Shown: positions 46,155 to 58,835, counted from the first letter of the stretch. The stretch: 64,000 nt of DNA from Hymenopus coronatus (GCA_030762935.1 CM060886.1:31474509-31538508); one strand, 5' to 3'. Notes: generated from the sequence alone by a model not told the origin. Numbers and translations: made by a program.

Positions 46155-46230
46155 GCATGTTGTCACAGTGCTCAATGGTTAGAGCAACCACTTGGAGAAC
46201 AGAAGAACCATGTTCAAATCCCAACTATGC
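46155..46230 (+). mobile_element. tRNA-like SINE head, degenerate
   Basis: CAATGGTTAGAGCAACC (box A-like) and ATGTTCAAATCCC (box B-like) are spaced as in a tRNA-derived SINE. No matching body was found downstream because PLE sequence follows. Confidence 0.5.
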
Positions 46231-46399
46231 ATTGCATTTTCAGCTGGTTCAAACAGTAATTCCTTAATGCCTTTTTCTTTTTCATCTGAAAATATAGGAT
46301 CACTAATGGCTTCCTGCTTATTCTTAGCTTCCAGAGAAGGTTGTGTCATCTTTCGCTCATCTTGTCGTGAGCTTCTTCTGAGCTCTTGTGCAGCAGCAA

Positions 46400-48063
46400 T
46401 TGCTCCGTCCCCTCAATTCTAATTGGCTATTTTTCCACCAATTGGCATGGGTGCTGGCACCACTCTTTCTTCGTGGTGTTGAAGTTGGGCTATGCTTTCT
46501 TTTTCCTTGTTTTCTGTTTCCTTAGGTATTTTTTCTTTTTCTAGATTGTTGTTTGGCTCTTCCTTTGGTAAAGGATGGTGTGTTAATCCATCAGTTCCGA
46601 GAAGGCCATAGGAATCCACCCTTTGCCTCTCATTGACTGTTGGCCAGCCAATAACTTTGTTTGTGAGTAGAGTCTTCCAGATGTTATGGAGTTGCTTTCT
46701 GCTGTGTCTGTTGAGGTTTTTCTCTTTGAAGATTTCTATGCTTACCCGAGTCATTCTATGAAGAAAATTGCTGTAGGTGGTTATAAGCTCTGTGGCTAGT
46801 TGAGATTATGTGTTCAGCTAATGCAGATTTTTTTGGGTTGGTTGAATTTTAGACTATGTATATGTTATTTTCTGTGCGTTATTATGGACCTTCCAGTTTG
46901 GCCAATTTAGGCACTACCACAGTTTCATCTAGTTCTATATATGCCTGGGTTTAAGAGTGGCTTGCTAGTATCTTTGGGTGGTCGGAGGAACGCTCTGAGC
47001 TTTCTTGTAGAGTTGTAGCATGCTCTGATACCGTAGCTTTTAAGAATGTTGGAAATTCTGTCTGTAACGCCTCTGATGTACGTACACATTCATTTTTTGT
47101 TGTTTTTCCTGTGGCCTGATCATTGTGCTTTTAGGAGTATGTTCTGTTGGTGTTCCTCTGTATTCTTGTAGGTGTAACCATTAGACTTAAGCATGTTGTT
47201 CAGGTGTCTCATTTCCTCTGATGAGCTCTGGATCACATATGCAGATGCCACAGAGGAATAATGTGTTTATCATTCCTTGTTTTATGGCAGGTGGGTGGTA
47301 AGAAGACACATCTAAATATTTGTTAGTGTGAGTGGATTTTCTGCAGGCTGAGCAGGTGGTCTTGGTAGCTTCATCTCCTTGTACCAAGACATCTAAAAAT
47401 GGAAGTATTCTGGCCTCTTCTATTTCCATTGTAAATTGTATGAAGGCTGTTTAGATGTTGAAGAAAACTGGCGGTATCTCTGCCATACGGCCATACTACA
47501 AACACATTGTCCACATATCTTAGCCATAGTGCTGGTTTGAGAATGTATGTGTCTATTGCCGTACTTTCAAGCCTTCCATGAATAGATTTGCAACAATGGG
47601 TGAGAATGGACAGCCATCGCTGCTCCCTCCTTCTGTTTCTGTTCCAAGAATTCTCCTCTGTAACTGCAATAGGTGGAAGTTAGGCAGTGCTCCACTAGAT
47701 CCAGCAAGTCTTTAGGAAATCCATTGCTTTCGAGTTTGTCTGCAATGATTCTTAGAGAGTCCTTGATCAGGTTCTTGGTGAACAGCATATATTCATGAGA
47801 ATATAGTTGTGTTCAAAGGGTAATTTTTGTACTTGTACAAAGTGTGACGAGTCTGAACTAAGGTGTTTAGTCTTTTCCACCAGTGTCTGGTTTTTCGGCT
47901 AGGAAACTGGCTAGAGAATGTGTTGGTGAGCCAATGGCACTCACTATTGGTTTTAGAGGTGTGCCTTCCTTGTGTATTTTTGGTAGCCAATAGATTGATG
48001 GTGTTTGGGAGTTGTGTGGGATCAATTTCTTTCTGCTTTTATTTTGAAATTGAAGTCTGTATC

Positions 48064-48112
<49 letters not shown>

Positions 48113-48510
48113 TGTAGTGTTTAACGCCCGCTTTAACTACTAATGGCACTGCAGGCGGTGACACTGATGATACTTGAATGATGATGGAGCCCCGGTGGAA
48201 TGCGATGGTGGGGGAAACTGGAGTACCCGGAGAAAACCTGCCCCAGCGCCGTTTTGTCCACCACAAATCTCATAAATGTTGTCCATCTTTCCATGTAGAG
48301 GTAGGGGTTCTTCTGGATTCTGTTGTAGGTGGGGTCATTAAGCAGGCAGAGCATTTTCTTATGATAGTTGCTCATGATGACTGTGGATTGCCCTTGTGCA
48401 CTGGTAGAATTGTCTGAATTTGAGGAGATAGCTCTCAGTGTCTCATGTTCTGCATTTGTTATGTTGGCTTTTGTGGTTTAGCCCTGCTGAGAATCCCATA
48501 AATTTTGAGT
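46400..48510 (-). pseudogene. fourth Penelope-like element (classic Penelope type), decayed
   Basis: Minus-strand blocks in order: YHKKMLCLLNDPTYNRIQKN (about 48370), then after a SINE-C insertion TNTFSSQFPSRKTRHWWKRL (about 47920), KNYPLNTTIFS (about 47825), CLTSTYCSYRGEFLEQ (about 47680-47630), MEIEEARILPFLDVLVQG (47429-47376), a GIY-YIG motif GIYRTR-NCGSA-IGQTGR (about 46945-46890) and a C-terminal frame 46754-46419. The wording differs from the other three PLEs and resembles Penelope proper. Stops and frameshifts abound. Confidence 0.75.
48067..48277 (-). mobile_element. SINE, family C, inserted in the fourth PLE
   Basis: A run of 44 T (48067-48110) is the poly-A tail of a minus-strand SINE-C. 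The body shows GTTTAACGCCCGCTTTAACT on the plus strand, then CACTGATGATACTTG and TTGTCCACCACAAATCTC. The PLE coding remnant continues on both sides. Confidence 0.85.
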
Positions 48511-48511
48511 C

Positions 48512-49040
48512 TCAGTTCGTTAGCCGCCCATTCTGGGAGGCTTGCTGCGATTGGTTCCACTTGATATGGCATATTTTGGTCACATCATCTTGTGTTTCAG
48601 CCTCTACAAATACAGGTCTGTTGGTGGTTCTCATTTGTCTCATCCTTATTTTCTTCTCTGTTGTTTTAAGGTTCTCCTTTACAATCTTTTGTACCTCCCT
48701 CATTGACCCTCCTTTCTTAGATGTTGCAAACAAAATGTATTTCTTCTTCTCCATAAATTTTCTCACCTTCTCAAGTTTGACTGCAATTGTTGCATATGAA
48801 GGCTTATTACTTTTGATTGCTTCAAGTTATATTTACTTCAGTCCTTAATTTCTCATTTTTAATATTGAAATTAACATATTCTTGCCTCATTTTATAAAGC
48901 TGCTGAAATATTTCTTTCTTACTTTCACCAGCTTATCTTTTACTGTGTTTGTTACTAATTCCTGTTCATAGACATTTCATTGTCCTCCTTTAATCTCTTC
49001 TTCAGTGACTGCATTTTCCTTCATCTATTTAAACTCTGGC
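48512..49040 (-). pseudogene. LINE ORF1 (gag-like) remnant
   Basis: The minus-strand frame 48766-48512 reads MRKFMEKKKYILFATSKKGG, then REVQKIVKENL, and RPVFVEAETQDDVTKI. An upstream frame has KSNKPSYATIAVKLEKV and a charged coil-like stretch. This layout resembles the gag/ORF1 RNA-binding proteins of Jockey/R1-type LINEs. No zinc knuckles were seen. Confidence 0.4.
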
Positions 49041-49804
49041 GGAAAAACCTCCTTTCCATTTGTTTCCTACCCTTTAATCTTTTTCCAAGGGTGTATATAT
49101 CATTATTTCTGTTTCTAATGGTTATCAAAAATACTTACTGCCTCTTCTACAACTTTTACCATAGTAGCAATAAACCAACATGTGTAAATGCAAGCCTAAC
49201 AAAACAGCAACATTGGAAGTAACAATGACTGTAGGGAGTAAATGGCCAGCGGCTAACACTTTTATACATGTACAAAAGCAGCAGTGATAACCAAGTTAAA
49301 TTACCAGCTGACAATTTTTGTTTGTATTAGCTGTTGTTACATATTTAAACTGTGATGTAATTTTAATGTAATACTATATAAGTAAGTAGGAGTGCATGCT
49401 CCCAAAGGTCCTTCCTAATTCATTATCAGGAGATAGGAGGACTTGAGAACCTGACAAACAATTTTATTTCTTCTACGGTGTGTCAAGTATATTTTAGAAT
49501 TAACAATCAACATGGGGTAACCCACATAAAAGCCCAATAATAAAAGTGAAGCTATTTGCATAAATAACTTCCTAAAACTATTACACAAATAATGGGTGTG
49601 AAAAACCTAGGTAAATAGATTCTGAAAATGAGTGAAAAGGTACCTGCTTTTTGCAGGAAAATAAACAACACCAATGAAGCTATGCAGCCTCTTAGCTTGT
49701 AGTCTCTGTCAGTACTTTAGACGATTTCACCCAACAACTCACATTTAAGAAAAATGGAGAACAGGCCAAATTTGCAATACAGGATCAACATGCTAACAGC
49801 AGAC

Positions 49805-49808
49805 ACAC

Positions 49809-49849
<41 letters not shown>
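49805..49849. repeat. (TA)n(TG)n microsatellite
   Basis: Alternating AT for about 20 bases, then about 12 TG units. Confidence 0.9.
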
Positions 49850-50799
49850 GCCCTGCTAACTATAATGAACAAAATGGGATCCAGTATAATTTTGGTAACA
49901 ATAATTTATTTCATTAATAAACTATGAAAACTATAACAATACATAATAAAATAATAATGTGCATAATATAGTTACATTCCTATTTAACTCAAAGTGTGAT
50001 TTCAGAGCTCCCCATAATTTAATTTTTAACAAAGATGAAAAGCAGTGAAATGCACTATGGAATGTCTTAATGTGGCATATTATTTAATGGAACTGGTAAC
50101 GAAATAACTAGATGAGAAATCATGACAGTTAATCTTTTTGCAAAACCCAAATGAATTTAAATATTCACTTCACCAAGCAATCATGTCCATGTAACACAAA
50201 AAGATCAGTTTAACCCTTACAATAAAGAATTAATGGCAAATCTAGCCATCAGAAACACTTACCACTCCACCCTGAGAAGACCTGAGACTGACTGACTGAC
50301 TGACAGACAGCTTTCCCTCTTTAACTCTGAAAAGAAAAAAAGATGCAACTCATGCGAAAAGGTAACTACTTCACAAGTGCCTCGTGGAGCGTAAGAAGAT
50401 TATTGCCACATTATGTTGTACCAGAATGGTACAAGCTCATGAAAAGTATCTGGGCAGCCTATGCAAGAATTACAATTGCTGCTTGGCAGAACTATCTTGC
50501 TTAAGGTTTGAGTAGTCTCTAGGTGGATGCAATATATTGCAAACCAACCTGATGTTCCTTTACCACAAATGTATCACACTTTATCTTGACCAGATGCCAA
50601 CAGTTACTGTAGATATACTAAGTGAAAGTGACTGTGAAAAGGGTAAATACTGCACATATGAATGAATACAGGCTGCAAGCTTAATTGAAATTCTCTGGAT
50701 GAAGTTACATCCTAGTTAATTTTGCTACTAGGCAAAGATATTAAGAGTATCACTACAAAAGTTTTGAGAATGCATGCAATAAGATATTAAGAAAAGAAA

Positions 50800-51110
50800 G
50801 GGCAAATAATTCTTCGTAAGCAGCTACTGCAGCTTCAGGTGACTCAAATTGTTGACCTCAAATTTTTTCTTCCAGCTTGGGGAATAGAAAAAAGTTCAGA
50901 AAGGGGTCAGATCTGGACTAGGAGGAGGATGGGATAAATATCTGATTCCTGACAACATTGGGTAGTTTTTTGTGCACTGTGAGCAGAGGCATTGTCATTG
51001 TGTTACAAAATTCCACACAACCAGTCTTAGGAAATTTTTTTCTCAGTTCATTGAACACTTGTGGCAGACATTTAGTGATGTACACCTCTGGACAAAAAAT
51101 ATGAGTCATG
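50800..51110 (-). pseudogene. mariner-type transposase fragment
   Basis: The minus-strand frame at 51109-50918 reads ITKCLPQVFNELRKKFPKTG and then a scrambled region where HDNAxAH is expected. It continues into SSSPDLTPF and LFSIPQAGRKNLRST near 50920-50870, the third catalytic region of a second mariner type. The N-terminal half is absent. Confidence 0.55.
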
Positions 51111-51773
51111 TCTAGAATGCCAAATTCGTCTAAGTCCTACATGGCATAGCACCTTTTGAATATCATCCATGATAAAGTTGTGTAGTGGCAGCAACAAATT
51201 GTCATAATCAAAAACAAAACATAATACAGTTTTTTTGTAACCTGCCACCTTCCATGTGTGTTGTTCACCATAGCACTGTAGCAAAACGTAGGTTACTTCT
51301 CTGGTGAGGGTTGCAGGTTCGCTTTGCACTTAATTTTTTCCTTCTCTTAATGATGTTGAATCAACACATAGCAGCTATTATTTTAGACATACTTGTTTCA
51401 TACACAACATTCAGTAGAGTTAATATTATGATAGTGCTTATAATGCTTCTTTAAGGGTTTATTCTATCAAACAGCAATATGCTGTACACGAAAGCATGTG
51501 GTGCACAAACGCTTCAAGTGCACCGTTCTCTCTCAATGAAAAAAAAAAATGGAATCTGTATGGTATGAAAAAATACTAAAGGTATTGTGAAGAAAACCAA
51601 TGTTTTGAAACATTTTTAGGAACCCAATTTTGGGTAAACTTAATTTTTTGGAAGGTAGGAAATTTGTGTGTGTGTATAATATGTATAACGTGATATTCTT
51701 AGACAAGGTTAAATTTTCTTCCACATGTAAGGGAAAGGTATTTTTCAAAGGGGTCTCGATATGATGCAAAATA

Positions 51774-52260
51774 CGTGGATTCACAATTCCATCATGGTCG
51801 TGTATCTATGTTGTGTTGGGGCTGGATATCAAGAGACGGTCTAGATGTGCTGTGGCAGCTTGACGATACATTGAATGTGTGTAGTACCCCGATAATACTC
51901 AATAATATTTTGATTCCTTCTGTGAGGATAAGGTATCCTGATGGAATTGTTAAATTTATACAGGATAATCATCCTGTCCACACATCTCGAAAGGTTTCAA
52001 ATTAGTTTTCAGAGAGGCAGGATAACAGAGTGGTAGACTGGCCTCCCTGTTCACAAGATTTGAACCCAATTGAGAATGTGTGGGCTGAAGTAAAAAGGGA
52101 GCTGTGCTCCAATTTACTGGATGGACAAAAAACAAAAGATGGCTTCTGGGCACAAATTCAAGAATATTGGAATTTTATAGCATCTCATCCACATTACTGC
52201 TGGCATTTAATTTTGTCTATGCCCCAAAGATTGAGGGCAATTTTGTGTTGCAGTTTTAGA
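51774..52260 (+). pseudogene. Tc1-like transposase, C-terminal part
   Basis: The plus-strand frame holds FHHGRVSMLCWGWISRDGLD, then PSVRIRYPDGIVKFIQDNHP VHTSR (catalytic Asp). A stop occurs near 52003; the sequence continues VVDWPPCSQDLNPIENVWAE VKREL with the last catalytic Glu. It ends with SMPQRLRAILCC. The DNA-binding half and the ends of the element were not found. Confidence 0.8.
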
Positions 52261-52434
52261 ACAATAGTTTATTTACACATATTTTTTTTAGTTATTTAAT
52301 ACGAGTGTTAGTAGAATTATTTTTTGTGTGCATAAATAGGCCCATAACTTCAAATATCAAAGTTATATTAATGCAATATTATGTTCTACATATTCAGTCA
52401 TAAAATTAACAAACCTAAAAAAAAATGGCAATCA

Positions 52435-52505
52435 GTACGAGAGCTAAACCTAGGAACTTACAAGTAGAAGCAAGGCCTTCTCAACCTCTCGGCCACTGTA
52501 ACATA
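52435..52505 (-). mobile_element. tRNA-like SINE head, degenerate
   Basis: On the minus strand TACAGTGGCCGAGAGGTTGA resembles a leucine/serine-type tRNA start, followed by an arm and a TAGGTTTAGCTCTCGTACTG stretch at the box B position. It may be a fourth SINE type or a decayed tRNA pseudogene. Confidence 0.4.
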
Positions 52506-52759
52506 GCTCTGTGATCTGTTTCCATACTCATAAGTTAATCATTTCACTGTCAGTCACAGGCCATTGACTTGTATTAATAAGTATGAATAAATGTAATTCA
52601 TGACTTGATCTACATCCTAGAGTTTGGGCATAGAGTCTAATCTCACAATAGGATCTACAGATTGCAATGTTGTGTATGTATGGTATCGATGACTTCAGCT
52701 TCCTGACATCTTGACACATGGTCATTACTGTTAGCCAATTGTGATCCACATAGACTGAT

Positions 52760-54125
52760 AGTTATGAATTTCTGATTGGCTTACATATGTTACTTTGCAC
52801 AACTTGCAAACTCCTCAGCACTGGTCACTACATATTTTCTTTTTCAGACTATATTCCAAAAGGTTCTTTTAACACCATCACCAACTGTCGGCAGCTTCTT
52901 TACCACAGGAAAATGCAAGGAAAGACCATTCCCCATTAATTCCATAATCATATTTGAGAGATTGTATTTATTTTTAAATTGAGCAGCACAACCATCAGAG
53001 AATATCTTAATATGTTTGACATAAGGCTGCAGTTCCAGGTTTCAAAAAAACCTAGATTTGTTTTGTATGAGTGAGGTCATCACTGATAATTTCACACTGT
53101 GTACCTAAGCAACAGCTGTGAAGATTGTCACTTGTTTGGGTTTTAATTAAGCTTTTGAATTTTATCTTGGACTTTTGCAGAATCATTTTCTGAAAAACTA
53201 CTTGCACAAGTTTCCATTTCAAAAACAGACTCTCTGCACTCTTTAAAATATCTATGTTGCATACTTTGCTCAAAATGATGACTCTTTAGTGATTACAACA
53301 TTGAGACGACATACCTGAAGTAAATCAGATAGTGTTCCCTTTTCTATGATTCTTCATTTGTCTTTCAATATTAACCCACATTTGTCATTCTGCTTCTTTA
53401 GAGTGTAACATACACATTATACTTCCTCATTGCCTTCATGAATGGAAATATTTGCTTTCCTTCTCTATTCTTCACATTTTCCACTATGCATTCTTCTTTA
53501 GCAGTATTATGTGTAAGCTTTTCAGTAAATTGTTTGTAGTTTCAAGGAAAACGTCACATACTTGAGAAATAACTATAAGAGCCATCTTCATTTTGACATG
53601 GTAGTTGCATACACAAACATTATCAGGCAAGTTGGAAGTTATTCATTGGTCATAGTCTAAAGAAACGTTTGTATGCTATTTCATGCTAGGTTCATCAATT
53701 ATCCTCAGCATTATTCTGTTTTTTTCTGTAATGTTTTGCTTAATCTATCTCACTTATTCAAATAAAGTCTTTCCTTCCAGGTGCTTATCAGCTTACATCA
53801 CCACCATTGTAGAAATCATGCACCCTATTACCTGTGGAAGAGAGAAGACTCAATCCGTGTTCAAATTGCCATAGAATTAATACTCAATGTCTTGAGTCTG
53901 ATGTATTAACACTGCATTGTGTTTGCTGAGACTCTGGGGCAGAGCTTTACTAGTGCCTGTGAAAAACAATAGCTATCTACAGGATTTTGACTTGGTGAAT
54001 TTTATTTTTAATTGAAATTTTCAGTTTTGCTTTTGTGCATCTGGCAAAGAACCTACCTTTTCCTTTGTTGCCTTTTTTTGTTCTCTAGTTTTTCTTGGCA
54101 GCAGCATGTTAAATTGTAATTATTT
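52760..54125 (-). pseudogene. decayed multicopy invertebrate ORF of unknown function
   Basis: On the minus strand the sequence begins MLLPRKTREQKKATKEK near 54107. Much later it has RYFKECRESVF and WSFLAFSCGKEA followed by a frameshifted GGxVKxTFWNIV region near 52940-52850, then a VTSAEEFANCAK-like stretch. I recall a similar arrangement (basic N-terminus, SxGKxxCDGxGG motif) in repeated, probably transposon-derived invertebrate proteins. It is badly frameshifted. An open frame at 53273-53052 contains FKSLIKTQTSDNLHSCCLGT and sits in the middle. Confidence 0.4.
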
Positions 54126-54870
54126 TTTCAATTTACATCTTCTTGACTTATCTCGATCTCTTTCTCTTTCTTGTTCATACTTCTCAGAGTCTGCTTTAAG
54201 CCTGGCATGAAACCTTGCAGATTTCTCTGTGGAGGTTAGGGTCACACATTCTCCAGCAAGGCCACTATTGCATCTCTGATTTTCCAGTAGTGAAAATAAA
54301 TTAAAGAAGCCTTCACAGGAGCCACGAGATCATGGTATTCATGTTGTAAAAAAAATGTGTATGTTACAGTGAGGTTACATTAAGTGATTGAAGTCTTTTT
54401 TTGTGTGTGCAAGAAGTTTTGTTTGCAAATAGTTTGTGAGAAAAACATGGAGACCTTAGAACTTGAATGCACCTCATATATTCACAGCTAAAGATGTTCT
54501 CAGACAACATTGATAATAGATACTTAATGGGACAACCCAAAATAATTAATGTATGCAAAAGTAATTCCGACTTTTGCTACTTGGTGAAAATGTGGTGCTA
54601 TACAAGACCCTCATGTGGAGTCTCACAGAATGAAATATAACTGGACCCAGGAAGGAAAGATAAAACACATGAGAGAAGTGTAACAGTGGCAGCCTTAACA
54701 ATAGCTAATGCTTATGAAAGTTGTTCCTTATGTATGAATTGAGTTTTCACAACGATGGAAGTTACATCCTTATATAATTCAGATCTTTATTTTGTTTAGT
54801 ATTTTATGAAAGCAATAGATATCTTTATAAAGTATTTTCTTGCTAATCTTTAACTTATATTTGTTGACAG

Positions 54871-55024
54871 GTATTCAAATGTACTAATATTAACAACTTC
54901 CAATATCACTGGTGCAATAGATCTGGCATTTGTGGATAGAGCCGATATAAAGCAGTACATTGGTCTTCCATGCAAAAGTGCAATATACAAAATATATCAG
55001 TCATGCATAATGGAACTCAAAAGG
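54871..55024 (+). CDS. Trip13: Trip13/Pch2 exon (sensor 1, arginine finger)
   Basis: The acceptor is TTGTTGACAG and the donor GTATGT. The first base completes the split AGG codon; the exit is phase 0. It encodes [20 protein letters not shown] (sensor 1 region), then [20 protein letters not shown] with the conserved [10 protein letters not shown] arginine-finger block, and [11 protein letters not shown]. It matches animal TRIP13 across its length. Confidence 0.97.
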
Positions 55025-55269
55025 GTATGTATCATTATCAAGACAAAATAAATCAGAACATCCCTGAAAATGCTTTTTAGTGTTGTCATTAAAAAGCTAT
55101 TGCTTAGTATAACTGGGAATACTGTTATATTGAGTGCACAGTGAGGAATGTCCCTTATATGGCAGAATCAGGATGAATCAATTCATCTTCTCACTTTTGG
55201 AATCTGCTTAATTGAACTAAACTGATAACCATAGAGGCAAAACTACATCATATAGCAGTTTTTACTTTC

Positions 55270-56015
55270 TGTATGCATACTTGTACATAGAGTATAAAGA
55301 AAGTATTGTATTCCACCCAAAAATTTGATACCAAACTTTCACCAGAAATACAGGTTTTGAGGATCCTTGAATAAAAATTAAAAACAATTGTGATGTGTTC
55401 CATACACATGACTTTCTCTACATCTCTGTAACAAATTACTGTTAAAACGTTTACTCTTCTATCTACTTCATGCTAATCCAGATAAACATTAGCAGAAATG
55501 GTATTATTACTGCTTTCTTGTAAGTAGAAGGAAAATAAGAGGATACATTAGGCTAACACTCTAGTCAAATCTTTTAAAAGCTGGTTTGCATGTCATTGAA
55601 ATCTGTTTCTTTGCATTGCCGGAGTTATCAAATTCCCATATGAGAAAAGTTTAAGTATTTTAAAATTGAAACCAATAACAGGGAATATTTTAAAGCTGGA
55701 CAACTCTTCAAAAAAATTGTATATGACATAAATTGTATGCTATATTTTTTGTGTGGTAAGTTTTTGTCACTCTTTTACGCTTTACCAGTTAAGCAAAATT
55801 CTTTCAGAATAAAGAGGTCTTCAGAGATTATTCCCAGAAAATTCAAAATATACGTTGTAGTTGCCATGTAAATATCTTTAATATACTGTATTTTAATCAA
55901 AATCGTTACAGCCATTTTTGAGAAAATCAAAACTTTGAATATTTTTTCCATGTAAAGGGTAGTGGGGGGATATTCCTCAAAATCGTCATGTCGCATTCAT
56001 GGAAGGTAAACACTT
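55270..56015 (-). repeat. R1kb repeat: + oriented scrap joined to a - oriented unit
   Basis: TTTTACTTTCTGTATG to CAGGTTTTGAGGATCC (55270-55370) is the start of a + unit. From TGTGATGTGTTCCATACAC (55388) the sequence is a minus unit that runs to TGTCGCATTCATGG, where it breaks off. Confidence 0.75.
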
Positions 56016-56720
56016 ATAATTTTCTCACACAGGAAGTCATCAACTGTTTCACTCTCTTTTTAAAGAAGAAAATGGAATTTCAATGTCAATAACATAGTGA
56101 CAGCTTTTAAAAGATTTGACTGTCACTTTAGTCTTATTCCCTTAATTATTGTTAACTCTACAAAAAAAAGTGATGACATAAATTGTGTATTTTAACAAGA
56201 TCTGCACGTTTTGTGTAATAATTTTTTGTCTATCTCTTACAGTTTAGCAGTTATGCAAAAATCATTCAGAATGAAGAGGGCCTCAGAGGCTATTCCCAGA
56301 AAATTCACGATAATACATTGTATTTGTCATGCAGTTATCTGTAATATGTGGTATTTTAATCAAAATCGTTAGAGCCATTCTTCAGAAAATTAAAATTTTT
56401 GAAAATGTTTTCTTGTAAAGGCTAGTTTGTGGTGGGGATTTTCATGAAAATCTTCATGTCCCATCCTTGGAAGATGCTGAACTTAAACATCAAGGTATTT
56501 AATCAACTTTTTGTTTTTGAGTTATTGTGTTCATGGACACACATGTATGCTTGTGCACACCTTTTTCTAAAAAAAGTACTTCTTCTTCTTCACTTTTGTT
56601 TCTTTTCTCAGGAGGCCTTGAAACTTATATTTCTGGTGAAATCTCAACAACACCAAATTTTTGGTGGACTATACTTTATCTACCTACTATGCACATAATT
56701 CTTGTAGAGAAAGTAAAAAG
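56016..56720 (-). repeat. R1kb repeat, second unit joined head-to-tail
   Basis: It resumes inside the unit (TTCTCACACAGGAAGTCATC) and runs to the end motif TTGTAGAGAAAGTAAAAAG. It has the same order of landmarks as the other copies. Confidence 0.75.
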
Positions 56721-57067
56721 TTCTGCTCTTGGTAACAGACATTCTCACTTGCATGTGTTATGTGCTTAATTTCCGCAAATTAAACACTTTCAGAAATATG
56801 TGGTTACTAACTGCAGGACACTGTTTATACCATTATCACCTCAGATGTTTCCTTTGATTATTACTTTTTGTATCTGCTAGCTTTAGAAGAGAAGGAGCAC
56901 TTACTTACAAAAGCACTGCTGATATTTAGTAAAAGATTTATTATTACTTAATATCTAATCATAAAAAATGCTGTGGTGTTATGCATTACCATGGCAATAT
57001 ATGACCCAAAATGTAACTAATGTGAATAAAATATACTGATTTGTTTTTTTCTCTTTCTTTGTTACAG

Positions 57068-57186
57068 ACTGGTATAATAACAACAATAGATAATATAATG
57101 CCATTTCAGTTTCTGCAATTATCACCTCCATCACAGAATAGCACTGTAGCGATGGAATTAAGCTTTCAACTCCTGAAGATTGCTAA
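57068..57186 (+). CDS. Trip13: Trip13/Pch2 exon (C-terminal lid, diverged part)
   Basis: The acceptor is TTTGTTACAG and the donor GTAATA; it enters in phase 0 and leaves after two bases. It encodes TGIITTIDNIMPFQFLQLSP, then PSQNSTVAMELSFQLLKIA. The segment is poorly conserved but has the right length and position between CxxELKR and KSEGLSGR of animal TRIP13. Reading through the donor would meet TAA at once, which supports the splice. Confidence 0.92.
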
Positions 57187-57692
57187 GTAATACACTTAAC
57201 TATTTATTATTGTATGCTTAGTATTACAGTGTCTGGAAAATTATAGTGCAGTTTATCACATATGTTGGAAATGTAGTTAATATATAATCAAGCAAAGGCA
57301 GTTTTATTAATTGTGTCTTGTGATCAAGAGTATCAAAATGAATTATAAATTTTTGTTTTTCTTGAATTTGAAAGATATGTATTATAGTTTAATATACAAG
57401 TCTAAACCCACTTAATTTTATTGGAAAACACGTTTTACAGATCTGTTTGCGATATGCTTCTCACATACGCTGTTATTTCAATTTTTAAGTCATAAAGTCT
57501 GTATGAGTAATAGAGGTTTAGCCTTTTCTCAAAGAAAAAAGTGTGGTGGGATGTTCCCAAAAAGATTTTCCAGGAGATCATAATGTTGTCAGCTGTGTGC
57601 AAGAGCACCATCTTGTTAAAAACATAAGTAGTTGATATTTTTGTATTCTAGCTGTTCATTGATGTCTTGGATCGTTAAACAAAACATTCTTT

Positions 57693-57935
57693 GCCCACCT
57701 GGGTAGTGTGGTGGTAGCGTGTCTGCCCCATATAGCTCGTGAGTTTGAATTTCGCTTAGGGTGAGTTGCCTGGATAAGGGTTTATTTGGGGGGGGGTTTC
57801 CCTTATCCTGAGAAGATGAATGTCAAGTAACTTTATGCTCCATGGATCCCAAGAGCATTTGAGCATCATTTCACCGATTTCATTCATTCATCGTCCGATA
57901 TGACCAACTCAGCACAAGGATTTTCTTTTAACCAA
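57693..57935 (+). mobile_element. tRNA-derived SINE, family A
   Basis: GCCCACCTGGGTAGTGTGG and GTGAGTTTGAATTTCGC (mutated box B), then TTTCCCTTATCCTGAGAAG and CGTCCGATATGACC. It is older than the copy at 43270; the poly-A tail is lost. Confidence 0.85.
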
Positions 57936-58835
57936 TTTTGTGTGTTAAATAGAGAGATGAAAGGTTAATCAAGAATATCAATGGATACTTTTATATTTTC
58001 ATAATTAAATAAAGAAAATCATTCATATTCCCCGAATTAAGTTTATTAAAAAACTAGATATCCTTAAAAACGATAAATATTTCATTCCTTACAATAAAAG
58101 ATGTAAACCAATTGCATTAATAAATTCACATTTCATAATCTGCATCTTTCAATTCTAGCATTGCAATCATTTTATATGGAACAGTTTTTATGTTTTCCAT
58201 CCACTTTATGCATGATTGCAAGACTGATATCCTTTTCTCCTGTGATTCTGATGAGCTCTGCAGCATAGAGTCAGAATGTCAGACAGCTTCTCTTTGTTTA
58301 ATTTATTTAGTGTAGGTAGTCTTTCAGTTTGTTCAGCATCTAATACTGAGGATGTCTCTCGTATTTCCATGAACTATATTAAAATGAGATACAGCTGTTT
58401 CTGGAAATTTTTCATCATTCATGCCTCCTTCACCAAATTTGCAGCTGTATTCATCACATCAAAAGATATGTTCAAAAAGAAAAATACAGTTGTTCCTAAC
58501 TGAAAGCACCATAATTTAAATTTGAACCTCTAAGCATTAAACACATCACTTTCAATATATTTTATCAGCTTATAATTGAATTGAAATGTTAAATAGAACA
58601 AATTAAAAAAACAATCTCATATCCTTGAGAATTCCATTGTGCCAACTTATGTTAAGATTCTATATAGTAAAAACCTAGCTTTCTTTGAAATTACAGTGAT
58701 CTACCTCCATTGGGCATAGTGACTTTCAGACACTCTGTATTGTTGTTGTTGTTATTATTATTTCTTATAGAAAACAAAACCGGGCCTACAAGTTTTCTAT
58801 AAGTGATTCTAACACCAGCCGTGAAAGCCTTCGAA

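Larger units (their letters stand above)
40762..54870 (+). other. Trip13: Trip13 intron (14.1 kb) filled with repeats
   Basis: This is the largest intron found. It holds two PLEs on the minus strand, SINEs of families A and C, a LINE gag remnant and several DNA-transposon remnants. The stretches 40762-41027, 45490-46150, 49050-50800 and 54130-54870 hold no recognisable gene; 50286-50310 is a short (GACT)n run. A small R1kb scrap lies at about 45350-45480. Confidence 0.8.
55025..57067 (+). other. Trip13: Trip13 intron (2.0 kb), almost wholly R1kb repeat
   Basis: The intron runs from GTATGT to TTTGTTACAG. R1kb pieces occupy about 55270-56720. The remainder (55025-55260, 56770-57050) is AT-rich with no recognisable feature. 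Confidence 0.8.

Noticed and set aside
48067..48110. Poly-T run as a transcription terminator
   Set aside because: It is the poly-A tail of an antisense SINE-C copy.
58276..58503. 75-codon open frame and its antisense as a possible gene
   Set aside because: Neither strand shows a recognisable domain or neighbouring exons.
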